Below are positions 34,226 to 44,962 of a stretch of 64,000 nt of DNA, one piece after another. This DNA comes from Daedaleopsis sinensis (lineage: Eukaryota; Basidiomycota; Agaricomycetes; Polyporales; Polyporaceae): positions 2,480,001-2,544,000 of the forward strand of contig CM066300.1 in NCBI GenBank assembly GCA_033807695.1, in the 5' to 3' direction. A program made the position numbers and the translations under genes. The first letter of the stretch is position 1, and every line of letters begins with the position of its first letter. The notes beneath the pieces were generated by a model that saw nothing but the letters and a program-made list of their open reading frames with translations, ran no database searches and was not told the origin of the DNA.

Positions 34226-34790
34226 TCATAGGATGTCGCACAAAGTCCAGACGCCGACCAGCGAGCGTGCCAAGGGTACGTGAGGTTAGACTGCAGAAAG
34301 CCGGTGGTTGTCGTGAGCGCGTGAAACCAAGATCGAGGATTATGGGCGTCTGTGTTGCAACAGTGACAGGGCAAGAGGCGCCCGACGAGTACTATGGTAC
34401 ACACGTGAATCTCGATGCGTTTCATGAATATTGTGGTTGCATGTGTATCGTTAGCATTATAAGGAGCATGCCCCATACACACCCCTTGCCTTACACATCC
34501 ACGTTCAGCCTGACTGGCCGGCAGTGTGTTCGTTCCAAGGCAATCTCCTCCAGAATTCTACTAGACCCGGGCCCCGGTGCAGACAACCGTGAGCTCCGAG
34601 TCTTGCACTAAAGAGGCCAACGCAGATGAGATCAAGGGAAGTAAAAAGTACAAATACAAGGTGATAGCAACGTGTGGGGTTCGGGTGTCGTCAGATCCCT
34701 GAGCTTGCAGGCATCCCGTTATCGCGGGGTGTGGTCGCGTGCCGGCGCAGTTAGACAGACATCGACTCGACCATTCCCAGAGAGTGACGG
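34226..34790. other. Intergenic, nothing recognised
   Basis: About 565 bases between the GPI2 start and the stop of the SVIP-like gene, both on the minus strand. It should carry the GPI2 promoter. No further gene signal was found. Confidence 0.45.
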
Positions 34791-35188
34791 TCAATCCCAC
34801 TGTTGCATGGCATTGTCGTAAGCCACCGTGAGGAATCATAGTATCCGGGCCATGCACTCACCACGAGTCGTTCTGGCTCGCTTGGCTCCGGCGCGCGAGT
34901 CTGTGAGGACTTCTGGGCCTGCAGCTTGGACGATAGCTGCCCTGCGTGCGGATTCGACGCCTTGACTCCGCGCCCCTGCGCCTGCAGAGATTAAGTATCA
35001 GCACGTTCACAGTCGCGATATGGATAGATTCCTGCACGAACCGCTTTCTGCCGCCTTTCTGCTGCCTCTGCCGCCGCCGCCCTAGGGTCTGGCCTCGTGC
35101 CTTGTGTCGACCCTGGAGCAGAAGCTGTTGACCCAAGGACCTGATGTCCACCAGACACAGTTCCGGACTTTGAACACAGTGAACCCAT
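34791..35188 (-). CDS. Small p97/VCP-interacting protein (SVIP-like), N-myristoylated
   Basis: Three exons, 35188-35042, 34981-34862 and 34799-34791, give 91 residues. Each intron is GT-AG and phase 0; the last exon encodes only Trp-Asp-stop. The N-terminus MGSLCSKSG has Gly2 for myristoylation and Cys5 for palmitoylation, so the protein should sit on membranes. The stretch RAAAAEAAERRQKAAQGRG fits the VCP-interacting motif R-x5-A-A-x2-R exactly. Size, lipid signal and motif position match animal SVIP, which binds the N-domain of p97/Cdc48 and restrains ER-associated degradation. The C-terminus ends PEPSEPERLVWD. Retention of the second intron would add about 36 residues in frame, so the exact end needs transcript proof. 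A function in fungi is inferred from the animal protein. Confidence 0.78.
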
Positions 35189-35573
35189 GGAAGTGTGATG
35201 GGCGTTCGTGTCAAGCAGGAGAAGCCAAGACTGTGCAGGTCCACAATACAATGTTCTAGTGCCTATTCCTGGCCCTGTGATCCACCACATTTTCTTGGAC
35301 ACACCGCCCACATGCAACACGATAACCCAATCCGCAATATTAGATGTCGCAGTGACTGACATGGCATGGAATCCTCGAACGCATGATCAGTCACATACAA
35401 GGTCCGAAAGCACTTAACCTAGTTCGAGGTGCACACCGAACGCCACGAAGTCGTCCGTTAGAGCAGTGTGGCACTCATGGGGGGTACTACATAGTGTAGA
35501 TCTAGATAAATAAACTATGATACATGTGTCAAGTATACTCAGACATCCAATGTATGCATCACACAGGATGCGA
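35189..35573. other. Intergenic, nothing recognised
   Basis: About 385 bases between two minus-strand genes, expected to hold the promoter of the SVIP-like gene. No other gene signal. Confidence 0.45.
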
Positions 35574-36422
35574 CTACGCACTCGGCGGACTCGGAGAGTC
35601 AGACACGCCAGTATATGCCCCTCGACTGTCTGTACCAGAACGCGTGCGGCCCGTCTCTCCGAGGCGGATATCCTCTGGTCGTCTCTGCGGCGTCCACGCC
35701 TAATGCGCGGGAATGTGAGACTGTGTTGCGCCGGAGGGAGGGGAATGCACGGCCCGCATAACGTCACTCACCTCCCACCACCTCCTGCTCGCGCTCCACG
35801 GCAGGCTCGTGTCGAATCCAGCCTTGAGCATCCGTCCCTTGATTCCTGCGCCCAGAAGGAGGCCGAAGACCGTGAGTAGGAAGAGCGTCACGACAAGCTG
35901 GTCTCGCGGTGAGTCTCTTTCTAGGGAAGTGCGGCAGCGGAAAACGGGCGGAGGTGAGCGAGAAGAGAGGGCATGAGGTCAGGGTCGGTACACACGGAAA
36001 CAACGAGCCTCGATATCGCCCTCCTTCCCAGTTCCGGTGTCGGGATTCGCATCACCGATGGACGCCCCTGCACATTTGGGAAGGTTCTGGTTCAGACACC
36101 ATTGCTTCGTGCACGTCAGACATGGCTTGCTCGGGTCGTCAGGAATGTCCATCTTGAGAATAGTGTAGTTCGCGCCGAAGCATATGCCTTTGTCATTTAG
36201 TCCGTTTAGAGTTAGGATACAAAATGGCGAAAAATGGTGCTCACATTTGCAGAAGTTGGTCGCCTCCCATTTGTGTCCAAGTACGGCCGCAACAGATGGC
36301 TACTTGCATGCCGATGAGTAACATTCTGTAGACTGGAGCTCGTAAATGTTGCTCACTGAGTAGAGGAGTAGCAAGAGCAGCGAGCACAACAGCGAAGTTG
36401 TACGCGAAGTTGTGCGAGACAT
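35574..36422 (-). CDS. Cysteine-rich single-pass membrane protein of unknown function
   Basis: Five exons (36422-36357, 36299-36245, 36187-35996, 35920-35772, 35699-35574) join in frame to 195 residues. Exon 1 encodes a signal peptide (basic start, then SLLCSLLLLLLYS). The outside part has HKWEATNFCK, CICFGANYTILKMDIPDDPS and KPCLTCTKQWCLNQNLPKC, with eight or more Cys residues and an N-glycosylation site in NYT. After EGDIEARCFQRDSPRDQ comes one membrane helix (LVVTLFLLTVFGLLLGAGI), then a basic and Pro/Ser-rich cytosolic tail. This gives a type I membrane protein. I recognise no named family. It is head to head with ARP1, with 217 bases between the starts. The first intron was chosen to avoid an in-frame stop. 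Confidence 0.72.
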
Positions 36423-36639
36423 GATCGCGGTAGTGCGCAAAGCAGCGAGAGCGCGTAGCAGCTGCGTCACCGAAACGCGCGTCTTTGAACCTTTCCTCTC
36501 GCCGACTTGGACATCTCTGCCCTCCTGGGCCTCCCATTCGTTTCTGCCTGGACACGACTTAGCTTATTGCATTTTGCTGATAATCTGACGACCATACTGA
36601 CCTCAAGACGCACGGCACAAGGAGTCTGCCGGGTTGGGA

Positions 36640-38246
36640 ATGGCGACCGAATTCGAGGACGTGCTCACGAACCAGCCGGTGGTAATCGACAATGTCTGTC
36701 TTCCGGCACCCCAAATCTGCGGACTTTTCCCGCTAACTATATCGCTATACTGCCTATGAATTTAGGGCTCTGGGACAATCAAAGCTGGATTCGCAGGGCA
36801 AGATCACCCTAAATGTTTCTTCCCGTCTTTGTGCGTCTTCGCGGCTTGGGTATTAACGCGACGCGTACGTGCCCGAACTAACTTCCTCGTTACCTGAATT
36901 AGTGTCGGACGGCCAAAGCATGTACGGGTCATGGCCGGTGCGCTGGAAGGCGACGTCTTCATCGGACGCAAGGCGCAAGAGGCCCGCGGGCTGCTCAAGA
37001 TCAAGTACCCGATGGAGCACGGGATTGTGACTGACTGGGACGACATGGAACGAATATGGAGTTGGGTGTACGCGGAGGAGCTGGGTACGCTGAGCGAGGA
37101 GGTGCGTTTGCGGATCATGCCAGACATTTCGCAAGACCTCAAGCGGAATGCATTCGCAGCACCCGGTATTACTTACCGAAGCCCCACTGAACCCGCGGCA
37201 TAACCGCGATGTCGCCGCGCAAATATTCTTCGACACCTTCAACGTTCCTGCCCTGTATATATCCGTTCAAGCTGTATTGTCATTGTGAGCCTTGGAGATT
37301 TGCGCGCGTCGGGCTATCGCTCAACTTTCTCTCCAGGTATTCTTCAGGTCGAACAACAGGAATTGTTCTTGATTCGGGGGACGGTGTGACGCATGCAGTC
37401 CCCGTGTTCGAGGGCTTCTCTATGCCGCATGCCATCCGTCGGGTAGACGTCGCAGGCAGGTGAGTTCGCAATCACCATGCATTGCTACTGCGAGTCTCGG
37501 CTCCGACACGAGCTTTCAGGGATGTCACCGATCATCTGCAGTTGCTCCTGCGAAAAGCCGGTCACCATCTACACACTACAGCAGAGCGGGAAGTTGTGCG
37601 GACAATCAAGGAGAAGTGTTGTTACGTCGCTCTCAATCCAGCGAAAGAGGAGAAAGACTCGTCAGGTCGAAGCGAGGAGTTCCGTCTACCTGATGGGAAT
37701 TCGGTCCAAGTACGTATCCAGTTGAAGATCGTGTGCTATCGTGCGATTGACTCTCAAATGCAGCTTGGCCCTGAGCGTTTCCGGGCACCTGAAATTCTGT
37801 TCAATCCCGAGTTGATTGGACAGGAATACGCGGGCGTCCACCAAGTCGTTGTCGATTCTATCAATAGAGTAGACTTGGACTTGAGGAAAAGTCTGTTTTC
37901 CAATATCGTGCTCAGCGGCGGTAGCACGCTCTGTCGTGGTATGTCCTTAATATCCTTTCTTTTGGCTATCAATACTCACAATACTTAGGATTCGGTGATC
38001 GCCTGTTGAACGAGGTGAAGAAGCTTGCGTTGAAGGATGTGAAGATCAAGATATACGCTCCTCCAGAGCGCAAATACTCCACATGGATTGGTGGATCTAT
38101 CTTGGCTGGTCTCAATACTTTCAAGAAGGTAAAATCGACGTTCGTTTCCATTTTTAACTTGTGGCTAAAAATCTTTGCAGATGTGGGTATCAGCAGAAGA
38201 GTACCAGGAGGATCCGGATATCATTCACAAGAAACTGGGTTTCTAG
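36640..38246 (+). CDS. ARP1: Actin-related protein 1 (centractin), dynactin subunit
   Basis: A multi-exon gene from ATG 36640 ([20 protein letters not shown] across the first intron) to the stop at 38246. The actin fold is complete: the first phosphate loop [73 protein letters not shown], the second phosphate loop [39 protein letters not shown], and [18 protein letters not shown] near the end with [12 protein letters not shown]. The residues [12 protein letters not shown] and the missing actin-specific N-terminus point to ARP1 and not actin or ARP2/3. ARP1 forms the short filament of dynactin, which links dynein to cargo; in fungi it is needed for nuclear movement. Confidence 0.95.
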
Positions 38247-38646
38247 TGTTTCTCGCCTCCTTTTCCTTTCGTTGGTTCATCGGTAGACCATATACTGTCT
38301 TAGCTATGATACCCGACATGTAGTGTGCAATCCTAATGCTATCTCGCACGTCCCTGGGCCACCCCAAATTCCTGCAGACACGATAGATGAACAACACAAC
38401 GCTGACGACCATATTCGATGACACAGATTGGGGCGGACACCAGTCATGCAGCCCCAGTCTCTCTCATGCATGAGATCGCACCATAATCAGTATATCCGCA
38501 TACACATAATGTTCATGAGCAATAGAAGACAGGGAAAGCGGGCATAAGTGATAGGATACAGCTGCGAACTTTTGCGATATGCGGATATGCACGGAAAATG
38601 ATACGACAGAGCCCCGGGCCCCCAAGCCAGCCGATGCGCCCAACCA
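38247..38646. other. Convergent intergenic region, nothing recognised
   Basis: About 400 bases between two stop codons (ARP1 and eS24). It should hold only 3' ends. No gene signal. Confidence 0.5.
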
Positions 38647-39373
38647 TTACTTGCCCTTCTTGGGAGGCTCGTTGGCCTTGGCCTTTTTCGTGCCACGGAG
38701 CTGCAAAAGATATGACAAAGTGTATCATGAACTACGCATGGAGAGAACATACCTTCTTCGCACGGTTCTTGCGCTCCTTGCGAAGCTTGCGGTTGGTCTT
38801 TGGTGGTGGGGTGAACATACCCGACTACACAGATCGAACGTCAGTATCGAGGGAGAAGAGGAACAGACATGAAAGAACCTACCCGGACCAACCGGTACTT
38901 GGGCTCAAACTTCCTCTGCGACGCCTCATCGTCGTAGATCAGACCGAAACCCGTGCTCCGTCCACCACCAAAGGCGGTCTTGAAGCCGAAGGTGACAACA
39001 CGCCCTTTCTCCGCCTTGTAGATCTGCGCGAGTCTCTCCGAGAGCTCGGCCTTGGCGACGTTCGGGCGGTTGGGGTGGAGGACATCGATGATGAACTGGC
39101 GGCGAGCCAGCAGGCGGTTGGTGATGAATTTGCGGGTGCGGATCGTTACCGGTGCTGAGGTGTCGGCCTGCATAGAGAACGGAAGGTGTGTGGAGGGAGG
39201 GAAGGAAGGGAGAGCGAGTCGTCAGACATCCGTCTTCACAGAGCCAATCTGCCACACGAGTACATCCATTTGCCAAACGATCCATCCAGCCTTCTCCAGC
39301 CCTACTCTCGCCGTTCTGCTTCTCCCAACACCCCTCCAGACGTCCAGCATCACAACAGAATGAGACTCACCAT
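38647..39373 (-). CDS. RPS24: 40S ribosomal protein S24 (eS24)
   Basis: Four exons (39373-39371, 39167-38883, 38824-38753, 38700-38647) give 137 residues, normal for the family. The first coding exon is only the ATG; a 203-base intron follows and the second exon opens with [20 protein letters not shown]. Further family sequence is [40 protein letters not shown] and [15 protein letters not shown] text, then [20 protein letters not shown] and a Lys-rich end. Without the intron, an upstream-of-acceptor reading MQADTSAP would begin inside the splice acceptor, so the split ATG is the better model. It is a structural small-subunit protein. The gene is head to head with the UPF0132 gene. Confidence 0.97.
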
Positions 39374-39680
39374 GGTTGGTTGCCCGCTTTTTGGTCCTTT
39401 ACCTTGATGTCGTTGGGCCTCTCAAGTTTGCCAGTGCCGGATGCCTGCGTGCTGACCAAACAGGGCAATACACCGATGGGCCGGAAGAGGCGCCGCAAAC
39501 AGGACCAAATACCCCGGTGGCTCTGGGCGCCTCCTCCGGACCGTCTCCATCTGGATTCTGAGTTGCGCAAGGTCTGGCTGCGCATACAACATACGTTCCT
39601 CCTCCTGTCTTTGCTCAGCGCTCAGTGCTCAATCTACAAGTGTATTTATTCCCCTGGGCTAACCTCTGCGACACTCGGCG
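39374..39680. other. Divergent promoter region, eS24 / UPF0132 gene
   Basis: About 307 bases between two start codons on opposite strands. It probably serves both genes. No specific motif can be named with confidence. Confidence 0.5.
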
Positions 39681-40491
39681 ATGAGCACCAATACGCGCTC
39701 TCACTTTGCCTCCTTCGCCGCCTACGTGAGTGCTCTATCTACTACGACCGAAGTATGACCTCATATGCTAAAAACCATATGATCTGCTAGACTCCTCCGC
39801 CGGACGATCCTTCGTATGTTGCATCTACCTCCAAGAACACCTCTAGGGCGTGGTTCCCCTCGGGAGCGGCCTCGCAGCAGTCAACGTCCTATCAGTCTGG
39901 GGGCATCCCCACTTTCAATACTTCGCAAGCGGGTGGTCTTGGCGCAGTCGAGGACGCAGAGGCAGAGAATGGCAACAACATGTGGGAGACCCGGCACGGT
40001 CTACGAGTGGACCTGCTCGCTGCGTTTGCCTACCTTCTCGGACCCGTCTCAGGTGTGTGGTGCAATTGCAATGCTGTAAAGCACACTCTCCTGAATGGTT
40101 CTCTCCGCACAGCCCTTGTTCTCCTCATTGTAGAAACATATAACGACTTCGTTCGCTTCCACGGTATGTCACATACCGTACTCTCCTCAATTCAGCATGA
40201 TCCAACGAGACCTATAGCATACCAGTCTGCATTGCTGACCACGCCGCTGGTCATTCTCCGTATATTGGCGTCCCTACTCCAATTCCCCCCCTTCCTCCGC
40301 ACTGTGTTCACCCTCATGATTGTGATACCCTCCCTTTACATGGCGTACGTTGCACGTATTCATATGCTCTGTTCCAATCACTAACAATTAGTAGGTGGAA
40401 AGCTTATATCGATGCTTCACGCAATGGCTTGGTGCGTTTCCAGATACCTTTCATCGGACCCTTGGCAGAACGATGGGTATACGAAGAGTAG
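39681..40491 (+). CDS. UPF0132 / DUF4870 (Tic20-like) membrane protein
   Basis: Five exons starting 39681-39725, 39791-40052 and 40113-40163 and ending at 40491. The first 85 residues are polar and disordered (MSTNTRSHFASFAAYTPPPD). The membrane domain starts at GLRVDLLAAFAYLLGPVSAL and continues with VLLIVETYNDFVRFHAYQSA, LLTTPLVILRILASLLQF, VFTLMIVIPSLYMAWKAYID and ends RFQIPFIGPLAERWVYEE. The YLLGP, RFHAYQS and PFIGPLAE signatures are those of the UPF0132/DUF4870 family of small membrane proteins found in bacteria, archaea and fungi. Its biochemical role is unknown. Confidence 0.85.
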
Positions 40492-40840
40492 TGTCATGTA
40501 TACTCCACTTCATATCAGTATCTATACCGTTGTCATGCACGAATTACTTGGAGCATTGCATGATCAAACAATATAATGACTGTATCGATATCATGTATGA
40601 TCATTATGCGTGCCAGCTGTAGGTAGGCCGCGTACGTACCTCACTAATCACACATATGCAAGCTACGTATACGTCCGAGAGAATGTAGTTGAGCTCCTTC
40701 TATGGATTCACGGAGAACAAATCATGATAGAGTACACAACGAGAATCAAGGCTCAACGAGATGTGGTCCAGCCTTTTAGTGATGCGAATACACAATGTCT
40801 GTCAAGTCCCGACCATCCTCCCACTCGACGTGAAGTACGA
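40492..40840. other. Convergent intergenic region, nothing recognised
   Basis: About 350 bases between two stop codons, AT-richer than the genes around it. Only 3' ends expected. Confidence 0.5.
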
Positions 40841-41734
40841 TCATACACACACGATGCCGAGCAAAGGAAGTCCCAGAGCGCAGTTTGTGTTCTGTGCCAC
40901 GGTCAGCAGCTGTTCCAACTCCTCTTGCAATTCTTGCAGAACGCCTTTGTTGATCACGCCGTCGACAAAGTTCTCGGACGTGTCGAGGACCGCATCGATG
41001 ATGCACTTGATTATGTAGACAACTACAATTATGGTTCATGAGAAGTGATTTACGAGAAGTGGCAATTACTTACCTCGACCAAGGATAGGTCCGAGCCCGA
41101 GGACATCGATACCGTCCATAGCCGCGACAAGGTCATTGAGCGTGTACTTGATAGTGTTGACGATGTCCTTCAGAGCGGTCTCTGTAGGGTTGTTCTGGTC
41201 GTAGTTCATGAGCCCTTTGTCCGCGGCAGCCTGAGCTAGCAGAGATTGGTAGGACGTCATGCTGGTCAAGAGATCAAGAAGAGAGTTCAGCAAAGCCGAG
41301 ACAGAGTCGGTGCCGCCGCCGCCGTTCGCCGTAGACAAGGTGCCTGTAAACATTTGGTAAGTCGACCGTTCTCCGACCGATGAAGTGGGTATATGCGTAC
41401 GCAAAAGGCTTGTCTGAGTCTGCAAGTTAGGTACGAGAGACGACATATCCGGAGCCTGGCGCCGGGCCATACCAGAGTTAGTGGACGAAGAGTGAGTCAC
41501 AACCGCGACGTCCTCTGCCCGGCGGGCGACCGAGAGACCCTGCGCGTGCGGAACGATAGTTCCGTTCGTTCGAGGGGGCGGCTGAGAAGCGTAGTCCGCG
41601 AGATGAGGCGGGATGGGCATCGGCGCAGGAGCTGGCAAAGGGGCGGCGTAGACATTTAAAGGAGCTTGTCTGACCGACGCAACGAGTACAGTGGCCTGGA
41701 CGCCGAATAGAAGGGCACGAGAGAAAGTAGGCAT
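40841..41734 (-). CDS. Secreted protein of unknown function
   Basis: Two exons (41734-41074 and 41022-40841) give 280 residues. The N-terminus MPTFSRALLFGVQATVLVAS is a signal peptide. A Pro/Ala-rich stretch and a possible Kex2-type processing region follow (SVARRAEDVAV, then GMARRQAPDM), each with Arg-Arg. The second half is predicted helical and amphipathic: DSVSALLNSLLDLLTSMTSY, ALKDIVNTIKYTLNDLVAAM, then VVYIIKCIIDAVLDTSENFV and LQELQEELEQLLTVAQN, with Cys residues only near the end (KCII, NTNCALG, IVCV). This layout resembles small secreted helical proteins of basidiomycetes but I recognise no family. It may be cleaved after the Arg-Arg sites. Confidence 0.72.
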
Positions 41735-42595
41735 TGCGGTCGACTGGCAGAGGCAACGAACGACCGGGTTGAGAGAAAAAGCGGCTAGCGCGAAGAGATA
41801 AAGGGTGAGTAGGATGCAGAGACTGGAAGCTAGAAATGCCGGCGAGCGCAGGAGTAGGAGACAAGACGCGACTGGGGGACATTTCGAACCACCACGCTTC
41901 TTATACCTCCAGACGCGACTGAACCTTAATCTCGCGCGTGCGTCTCCGATTGGGCCCTTCGCTGACGCGTCACTCGCACGTGCTGAGAGAGAGCACTGCC
42001 ACTGTTCGGGGAAGGGGTTTCAATTCGGATGAGTGTCTCACTTGGCGCATGTCCACAAAGATAAGCTTAGCTCGGATGTCTCATGTGCACAAGTATGGAA
42101 CAGATACGTTCGAGTGTATTAGATGGCAAAACAGCAGGCCAACCGTGGAAGCTATAAGAAGACACAGAACATATAATATGCAGATCCTGTTCGTCAGACA
42201 TTGTACTAGCACGGCCACGAATGAGACGTACTACGATATCAACGCACACAACTCCCCATCGTTTCAAAGCTCGAAATCATGAAGAGAAGAATAAATAAAG
42301 CAAGAGGTCGTGTGGGGAGCGCAAACCGGCATGTCAGCAGCAGCAGGGGTAGTACGAGCTATCCCGACGCTCAGGTAATGTATAGTACCGTAGCCTCGCG
42401 TAGCTCAGCAACGTCCACAAAGGTCCTAGTTTCAAAAGTCTAATGCTGAGTAGGGTTCACCTCTTGTGAAGGAAACGAGTGTAGTGCCAAAAGAGGGATT
42501 GTTCTTCATGTTCTCGAACACGTTTGATGTCGGCGTGATGGGAGCCACAGGGGGCTCCGCGGTCTCGCGACAGATTGGTCCACGCCCGCGGATCT
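41735..42595. other. Intergenic, nothing recognised
   Basis: About 860 bases between two minus-strand genes. It should hold the promoter of the secreted-protein gene and the 3' end of the CPL1-like gene. A TATAAG run lies near 41902 on the minus strand, but it is 165 bases from the start and weak. No gene recognised. Confidence 0.45.
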
Positions 42596-43691
42596 TTAGA
42601 CCTTGACGCACGACTTGTTGTCGAGGGAACGCAGATAGCCAGCAGCGCAGGTGTAGACTGTGAACATGGTCGTCAACGACAGCCCGAGCCTTGGATGCGT
42701 GACAAAATTCGACGTACCAACACACTTGCCGTTGTTGCAGCCAACGTTCCATGCGCCAGCAATAGCCGTGCAGTCCTGGCCGGCACCGGTTGAGGCGCAA
42801 CCACCACAAGACTCGAGCTCACTGCGAGTGTCGAGACACTCCCAGTCGTCGGTCAGACCAGTGAGACCGGCGATAGGGCAAGCATCCATGCCGGAAGGGC
42901 AGAGCGAGACGTTGCGCGACTTGTGAGCACGCTTGTACCATCCGTGACCAGAGTTGCCAGGCTTCGACGACGGGGTCGGCGGCGGGGGAGTGCCGTGAGG
43001 GAAGCAGCACTTCGAACCGTTGTCCCAGCCCCAGCCAGAGCCACACTGCGGGGGAGGCGGGTTGGGGTGTTGAGGGACACAGCAACCCTTGCCGTTGTGC
43101 CATTCCCAGTTGGATGGGCATTGAGAGCCGCTGGGGGGCTTGGGCGGGTTGGGAGAACCACCGTGAGGCAGGCAGCAGCTCTTGTCACCCCACCTGTCCA
43201 TAACAGTGAGCGCTGAGACATTGCGAGATGCAAGTATCACTTACCACCACTCGCCAGACTTGCAATCAGAGGGCGCGGACGTGGTAGGAGCAGAAGGCTT
43301 TGTGGAGGTAGGAGCAGGAGGCTTCGTGGACGTGTGAGGCACGCAGCACTTCGAGCCACTGTCCCAGCCCCAGCCGGAGCTACAAGTGGGAGGAGTGGTG
43401 GGAGGAGGCTGGTGGGGGACACAGCAGCTCTCGCCGGAATGCCACGACCAGTTGCTCGGGCAGGCGGAGCCCTTGGGGGGGCTAGGCGAGTTGGGGTAAC
43501 CGCCGTAGGGGACACAGAGAGACTTGTCACCCCAGCTGTGCACAATGATCAGACGCGTTCGAGAGCTTAACGGACGGTTCCTGTACTACTCACTAGAATT
43601 CGTTTGATTTACAACTAGAAGAGTGACTGCCGGTGGCAAAGACAGCTGGGAGTGCGGCGGCGAGCACAATGAGGCGAGCAAAGAGCGTCAT
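42596..43691 (-). CDS. CPL1-like cysteine-rich secreted protein with tandem repeats
   Basis: Four exons (43691-43594, 43535-43245, 43193-42718, 42657-42596) give 308 residues. The signal peptide is [20 protein letters not shown]. Two copies of an about 70-residue Cys/Trp/Pro-rich unit follow: [30 protein letters not shown] and [17 protein letters not shown], then [30 protein letters not shown] and [17 protein letters not shown]. The C-terminal domain carries [53 protein letters not shown] and [19 protein letters not shown], the CPL1-like domain common in basidiomycetes. Founding members are secreted and act at or near the cell surface; the function of this one is unknown. A TATA box and a G-rich repeat lie just upstream. 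Confidence 0.86.
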
Positions 43692-43739
43692 CTTGAAAGA
43701 CCGTGGGTGTCCCAGAAGGGAGGGGGAGGGCAAGAGGAC

Positions 43740-43761
43740 GGGGACGGGGACGGGGACGGGG
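43740..43761 (+). repeat. Perfect GGGGAC tandem repeat, G-quadruplex motif
   Basis: Four GGGG runs at 43740-43743, 43746-43749, 43752-43755 and 43758-43761 are separated by AC each time. It lies 49-70 bases before the CPL1-like ATG, between that ATG and the TATA box, with the G-rich side on the template strand. The regular pattern is a strong quadruplex candidate or a microsatellite. Confidence 0.6.
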
Positions 43762-43815
43762 AGGAGGAGAAGGGAGACGAACAGGCTTATGAAACAAGGA
43801 TCCCCGGTTCGTCCC

Positions 43816-43823
43816 ATTATATA
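43816..43823 (-). promoter_or_regulatory. TATA box of the CPL1-like gene
   Basis: The minus strand reads TATATAAT about 125-132 bases before the ATG at 43691. The position suits a core promoter with a leader of about 100 bases that would include the GGGGAC repeat region. Confidence 0.45.
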
Positions 43824-44962
43824 CGGGATGATCAGATGCGTGTCGCGCGGGAGAGAGAAGAAACCTTTGCCGTTCACACACGCTGATCTCATCCATCCAT
43901 TCTCGGCCATCAGTATCCGTCAACAACGTCCAATGCATTGGGACCATGGTCGCATCCCGTGAATCTGCCAATCGTATCTGCAACCCGTGTGTCTGGAGCA
44001 GGACTGCTGAGACCGACCGTAACTCCTGTGGCTCCCCGATGGCCACAGGAAGGGCGGCGGCGTAGTAAATCCTAGTGAATCCGAGCGGAGACCAGATAAA
44101 ACCCGCTCGATCTGGACTAGCTCGTGCCTGGCGCGCCTGTGTCGGGGGTTTGACGTTGTGGGCCCAAGCCCAAACCGGGTCACACTTGTGATGCTGCTGA
44201 TATGTTCAAACTTCAGACCGAGCACACGTTCTGTTCCATCGGGAGTAAGAGCTCTCGCCCGCGGACAGCGTCCGCAGTGGAGGCGGGGATGATGAGGAAA
44301 ACCCACGCTACGGGAGGCAATAAGTGGGAGATGATGGAGTGACAGCTCAAACAAAGACATGGAGATACGGTGAGCGCTGGGACGACGAGAGACTTCGAGA
44401 ATCGAGGCCTGCAACCGGCAAGGCGCGTCGCGATATCCTCCCAGCTCGCCTGTCGCCTCCTGAGTCCTGTCGCCCGCCGGACCCGTACGGTTAACATTCG
44501 GTAATCCCGACGCAAGCGGCGGCCCCCGCTGACTCCACCGACGTTGATACCAATTCGTCTATGTGCCCGCCAACAGATCCATCTCATCGCCGTCCTCCCG
44601 TCGCCATGTAGATCTTGGGCTTGCTTCCCGACAGACAGACACAGCCATACACAAGTTATTTTCGACTTCCAGTTCTAGCTGAAACGCGAAGTTCGGGCCG
44701 TCGACCCCTCTAATCCCTCTCCTCGTTCTCGAACAGCGACATGTCAATCTGGAAGGCGTGGCATGTACGGTATTATACATTCTCTTATTCGAAGCGACAC
44801 ATTCGTAATGGATATGAACAACGGAACAGAAGCGGTGTAAAGAAAAATTGAGAATGTCTGTTGTGACAGCTACCAGGTATCATTCCATCCCACTCTCGTT
44901 GCTGTTCCCTCGAGATGTGAATTCGTGCGCCGCTCATGCAGGGAGAACATGATGAACGGACC
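43824..44962. other. Intergenic, nothing recognised
   Basis: About 1.1 kb between the CPL1-like promoter and the PP2A scaffold stop. Frames of up to about 160 codons are open but without family signal. Expected to hold upstream control DNA of the CPL1-like gene. Confidence 0.45.
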
